Below are positions 4,953-6,861 of a DNA stretch of 6,861 nt, one piece after another. The stretch comes from an uncultured Clostridia bacterium (GTDB lineage: Bacteria; Bacillota_A; Clostridia; Oscillospirales; Oscillospiraceae). The position numbers were made by a program, and so were the translations under genes. The notes below the pieces were generated by a model, which worked only from the letters and a program-made list of their open reading frames with translations, searched no databases and had not been told where the DNA came from. The first letter of the stretch is position 1, and the number at the start of each line of letters is the position of its first letter. The stretch covers positions 1 to 6,861 of the forward strand of contig CAMJQX010000084.1 in NCBI GenBank assembly GCA_946408145.1. The letters run 5' to 3'.

Positions 4953-6861
4953 TTGGAAGTCAGAGAGAATCTGATCAAGCTCTGCGAGAAGATCAACGAC
5001 GGGCACTACAAGATCACGCCGGACTGCGCGGAATACAGGGTGTTCGAAAAGTGGATCACCGACGAGCAGATCGCCGTGATGCTGGCCCTGACCAGCATGA
5101 AACCCGCGTTCGTCCCCATCATCGCGCGCAAGGCCGGCCTTTCCGTCAAGCGCACCCGCGAGGTGCTGCACGAGATCACCGACATCGGGCTGGTCGTGCA
5201 GGTCATCGTACCCAAGGTCGGGCTGGAGATCTATCTGCTGCCCCCCTACACCCCCGGTATTTTCGAGTTCCTGCTGATCAACGAGAAGTTCTGCATCGCA
5301 CACCCCGAGATCGCCTATGCCTTCCATCAGCACGCCACCACCAGCCAGATTGAGCATGCCCCGAACACCCCGATGGGCGCCGGCATCATGCGCGTTATCC
5401 CCATAGAGAGCGCCATCCCCGCCGACGCGCAGCAGATCGACAACGAGCGCTGCAGCAAGTACATCGAGGACAACGAGGGTCACATGAGCATCACGCCCTG
5501 CCAGTGCCGCCGTGTGCGTAAGATGATGGGCGAGGGCAGCGGTGATCTGGATGAGGGGCTGTGCATCTTCATGGGCCATGTGGCCGATATGTTCAACCAT
5601 ACCGGCAAGGGCCGCCCCTGCTCTGTGGAGGAGGCCAAGGCGCTGATCAAGAAGTGCGACGAGCGCGGCTGCGTCCACCAGATCACCACCCTGCATTCCG
5701 GCGAGACCTTCGCTATCTGCAACTGCATGCCCGAGAGCTGCCTGGCTCTCGGCGTCACGCAGTACTACAACACGCCCGCGACCTCCAAGAGCAACTACGT
5801 GGCCGAGATCGACCAGGAAAAGTGCGTCGCCTGCGGCCAGTGCACCGACCGCTGCGCCAACAACGCCATCCAGATGGGCCAGAAGCTCTGCGCCATCACG
5901 CCGATCGAGCACAAGCGCAAGGAGCTGCCCGACGACATTGAGTGGACGAGCGAGCACTGGAATCCCGAGCACCGCACCAACCGTGAGTACATCGCCCCCG
6001 AGGGTACCGCTCCCTGCAAGGTCAGCTGCCCTGCCCACATCGCCGTGCAGGGCTACCTCAAGCTCGCCGCGCAGGGCAGATACCTTGAGGCGCTGGAGCT
6101 CATCAAGAAGGAAAACCCGCTGCCCGCAGTCTGCGGCCGCATCTGCAACCGCAAGTGCGAGGAGGCCTGCACCCGCGGCAATATCGACCGCGCCGTCGCC
6201 ATCGACGAGGTCAAGAAATTCATCGCGGACAGGGAGCTCGACCGCGACACCCGCTTCGTTCCCAGGAAGATCTACGATTTCAGCGACAAGAAGGTCGCGG
6301 TCATCGGCGCCGGCCCCGCCGGCCTGAGCTGCGCGTACTTCCTCGCGGCCGACAACTACCGCGTCACCGTCTTCGACAAGAACGATCTGCCCGGCGGCAT
6401 GCTCCGCTACGGCATCCCCTCCTTCCGTCTGGAGAAGACCGTGCTCGACGCGGAGATCGACGTTCTGAAGGAGCTCGGCGTGATCTTCCGCTGCGGCGTG
6501 GAGATCGGCAGGGATCTGACGATCCAGCAGCTGCGCGAGCAGGGCTTTGACGCCATTTATCTCGCTGTCGGCGCGCAGAAGTCCGCCTCTCTCGGTATCC
6601 CCGGCGAGGAGCTCAAGGGCGTCTGGGGCGGCATCGACTTCCTGCGTGAGGTCAACGGCGGCGTCCGTCCCGCGCTGGGCAAAAAGGTCGTTGTGGTCGG
6701 CGGCGGCAACGTGGCCATGGACGTGGCCCGCACGGCCGTGCGTCTCGGCGCGGAAGTGACCGTCGCTTACCGCCGCAGGGAGAGCGACATGCCCGCCGAT
6801 CCCGCCGAGGTCGCCGAGGCGAAGGAAGAGGGCGTCAAGTTCCTCTTCGAGCACAAGCCCG
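4953..6861 (+). CDS. Multidomain Fe-S/FAD/NAD(P)H oxidoreductase, GltD/NfnL-like with Fe-S N-terminus (C-terminus cut by window edge)
   Basis: 636 residues are visible in one open frame. Residues about 37-100 look like a winged helix (three helices including SVKRTREVLHEITDIG, then a beta-wing). Residues 180-270 carry Cys motifs CQC (183, 185), C204 and CNC with C263 (256, 258), the pattern of an Fe-S domain common in anaerobes. A ferredoxin motif C291, C294, C297, C301 follows. The GltD-type Fe-S adaptor spans about 352-428 (C355, C359, C394, C398, C402, C406). An FAD Rossmann fold begins VIGAGPAGLS (451-459) with PGGMLRYGIPSFRL (480-493). An NAD(P) fold VGGGNVAMD (582-590) is followed by YRRRESDMPA, whose arginines favour NADPH. 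It most likely passes electrons between NADPH, FAD and Fe-S partners in the cytoplasm; substrate and partner are unknown. It is not a plain glutamate synthase small subunit, which lacks the first 350 residues. Codon use is strongly biased to GCC, GAG, AAG and ATC, suggesting high expression. Confidence 0.88.
   Translation, partial: MEVRENLIKLCEKINDGHYKITPDCAEYRVFEKWITDEQIAVMLALTSMKPAFVPIIARKAGLSVKRTREVLHEITDIGLVVQVIVPKVGLEIYLLPPYTPGIFEFLLINEKFCIAHPEIAYAFHQHATTSQIEHAPNTPMGAGIMRVIPIESAIPADAQQIDNERCSKYIEDNEGHMSITPCQCRRVRKMMGEGSGDLDEGLCIFMGHVADMFNHTGKGRPCSVEEAKALIKKCDERGCVHQITTLHSGETFAICNCMPESCLALGVTQYYNTPATSKSNYVAEIDQEKCVACGQCTDRCANNAIQMGQKLCAITPIEHKRKELPDDIEWTSEHWNPEHRTNREYIAPEGTAPCKVSCPAHIAVQGYLKLAAQGRYLEALELIKKENPLPAVCGRICNRKCEEACTRGNIDRAVAIDEVKKFIADRELDRDTRFVPRKIYDFSDKKVAVIGAGPAGLSCAYFLAADNYRVTVFDKNDLPGGMLRYGIPSFRLEKTVLDAEIDVLKELGVIFRCGVEIGRDLTIQQLREQGFDAIYLAVGAQKSASLGIPGEELKGVWGGIDFLREVNGGVRPALGKKVVVVGGGNVAMDVARTAVRLGAEVTVAYRRRESDMPADPAEVAEAKEEGVKFLFEHKP

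Noticed and set aside
4861..4974. A 37-codon upstream open frame (ATG ATG at 4861) ending just inside the flavoprotein gene, a possible leader peptide.
   Set aside because: It has no Shine-Dalgarno, and its start precedes the predicted transcription start near 4866. The peptide shows no run of a regulatory amino acid.
4929..6854. A 641-codon open frame on the minus strand opposite the flavoprotein gene.
   Set aside because: It is the antisense image of strongly biased codons (GAG to Leu, ATC to Asp, GCC to Gly). The product is a low-complexity Ala/Asp/Leu/Val string without domains, while the plus strand encodes clear Fe-S, FAD and NAD(P) motifs.
1..6861. Search for a new defence, mobile or CRISPR system.
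   Set aside because: No direct-repeat array, terminal inverted repeats, transposase, integrase or toxin-antitoxin pair is visible. The DNA-related genes are ordinary SbcCD plus a small Lar-like zinc ribbon.

Overview
The window is GC-rich bacterial DNA with near-consensus Shine-Dalgarno boxes, sigma-A type promoters and two TTG start codons. The gene families (SbcCD, and an oxygen-sensitive-looking multi-cluster Fe-S/NADPH flavoprotein) suggest an anaerobic, high-GC member of the Bacillota, most likely a Clostridia/Oscillospirales-type gut organism. That assignment is an inference from gene content and signals, with no marker gene behind it.

Layout: the left two thirds is a leftward operon, sbcD then sbcC, encoding the two subunits of the SbcCD (Mre11-Rad50 type) DNA end-processing nuclease. 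The genes overlap by 4 bases (ATGA), and sbcC runs off the left edge within a few dozen residues of its expected C-terminus. The operon is read from an extended -10 promoter in the 145-base gap at 4355-4499. The same gap holds a second extended -10 promoter firing rightward into a small 74-residue zinc-ribbon gene of the Lar (restriction alleviation) type, which begins at TTG. A GC-rich hairpin region with a T-tract follows as its terminator.

Next comes a 228-base gap (4725-4952) with that terminator, a good promoter (perfect -35, 17-base spacer), an operator-like inverted repeat over the promoter, and a leader of roughly 85 bases. It leads to a large rightward gene starting at TTG 4953 and cut by the right edge. 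The 636 visible residues form a chain of modules: a winged-helix-like N-terminus, a Cys-rich anaerobic Fe-S domain, a ferredoxin-type cluster motif, a GltD-type Fe-S adaptor, and a GltD/Nfn-type FAD + NADPH oxidoreductase.

Working together: SbcD and SbcC form one complex. The Lar-like protein is a separate transcription unit, and any link to DNA repair or restriction is only positional. The flavoprotein is probably an unrelated redox enzyme transferring electrons between NADPH and Fe-S partners. I see no CRISPR array, mobile element, tRNA or rRNA, and no clear sign of a novel defence or mobile system. The most unusual object is the multidomain flavoprotein and its control region. No gene-free stretch exceeds 300 bases.
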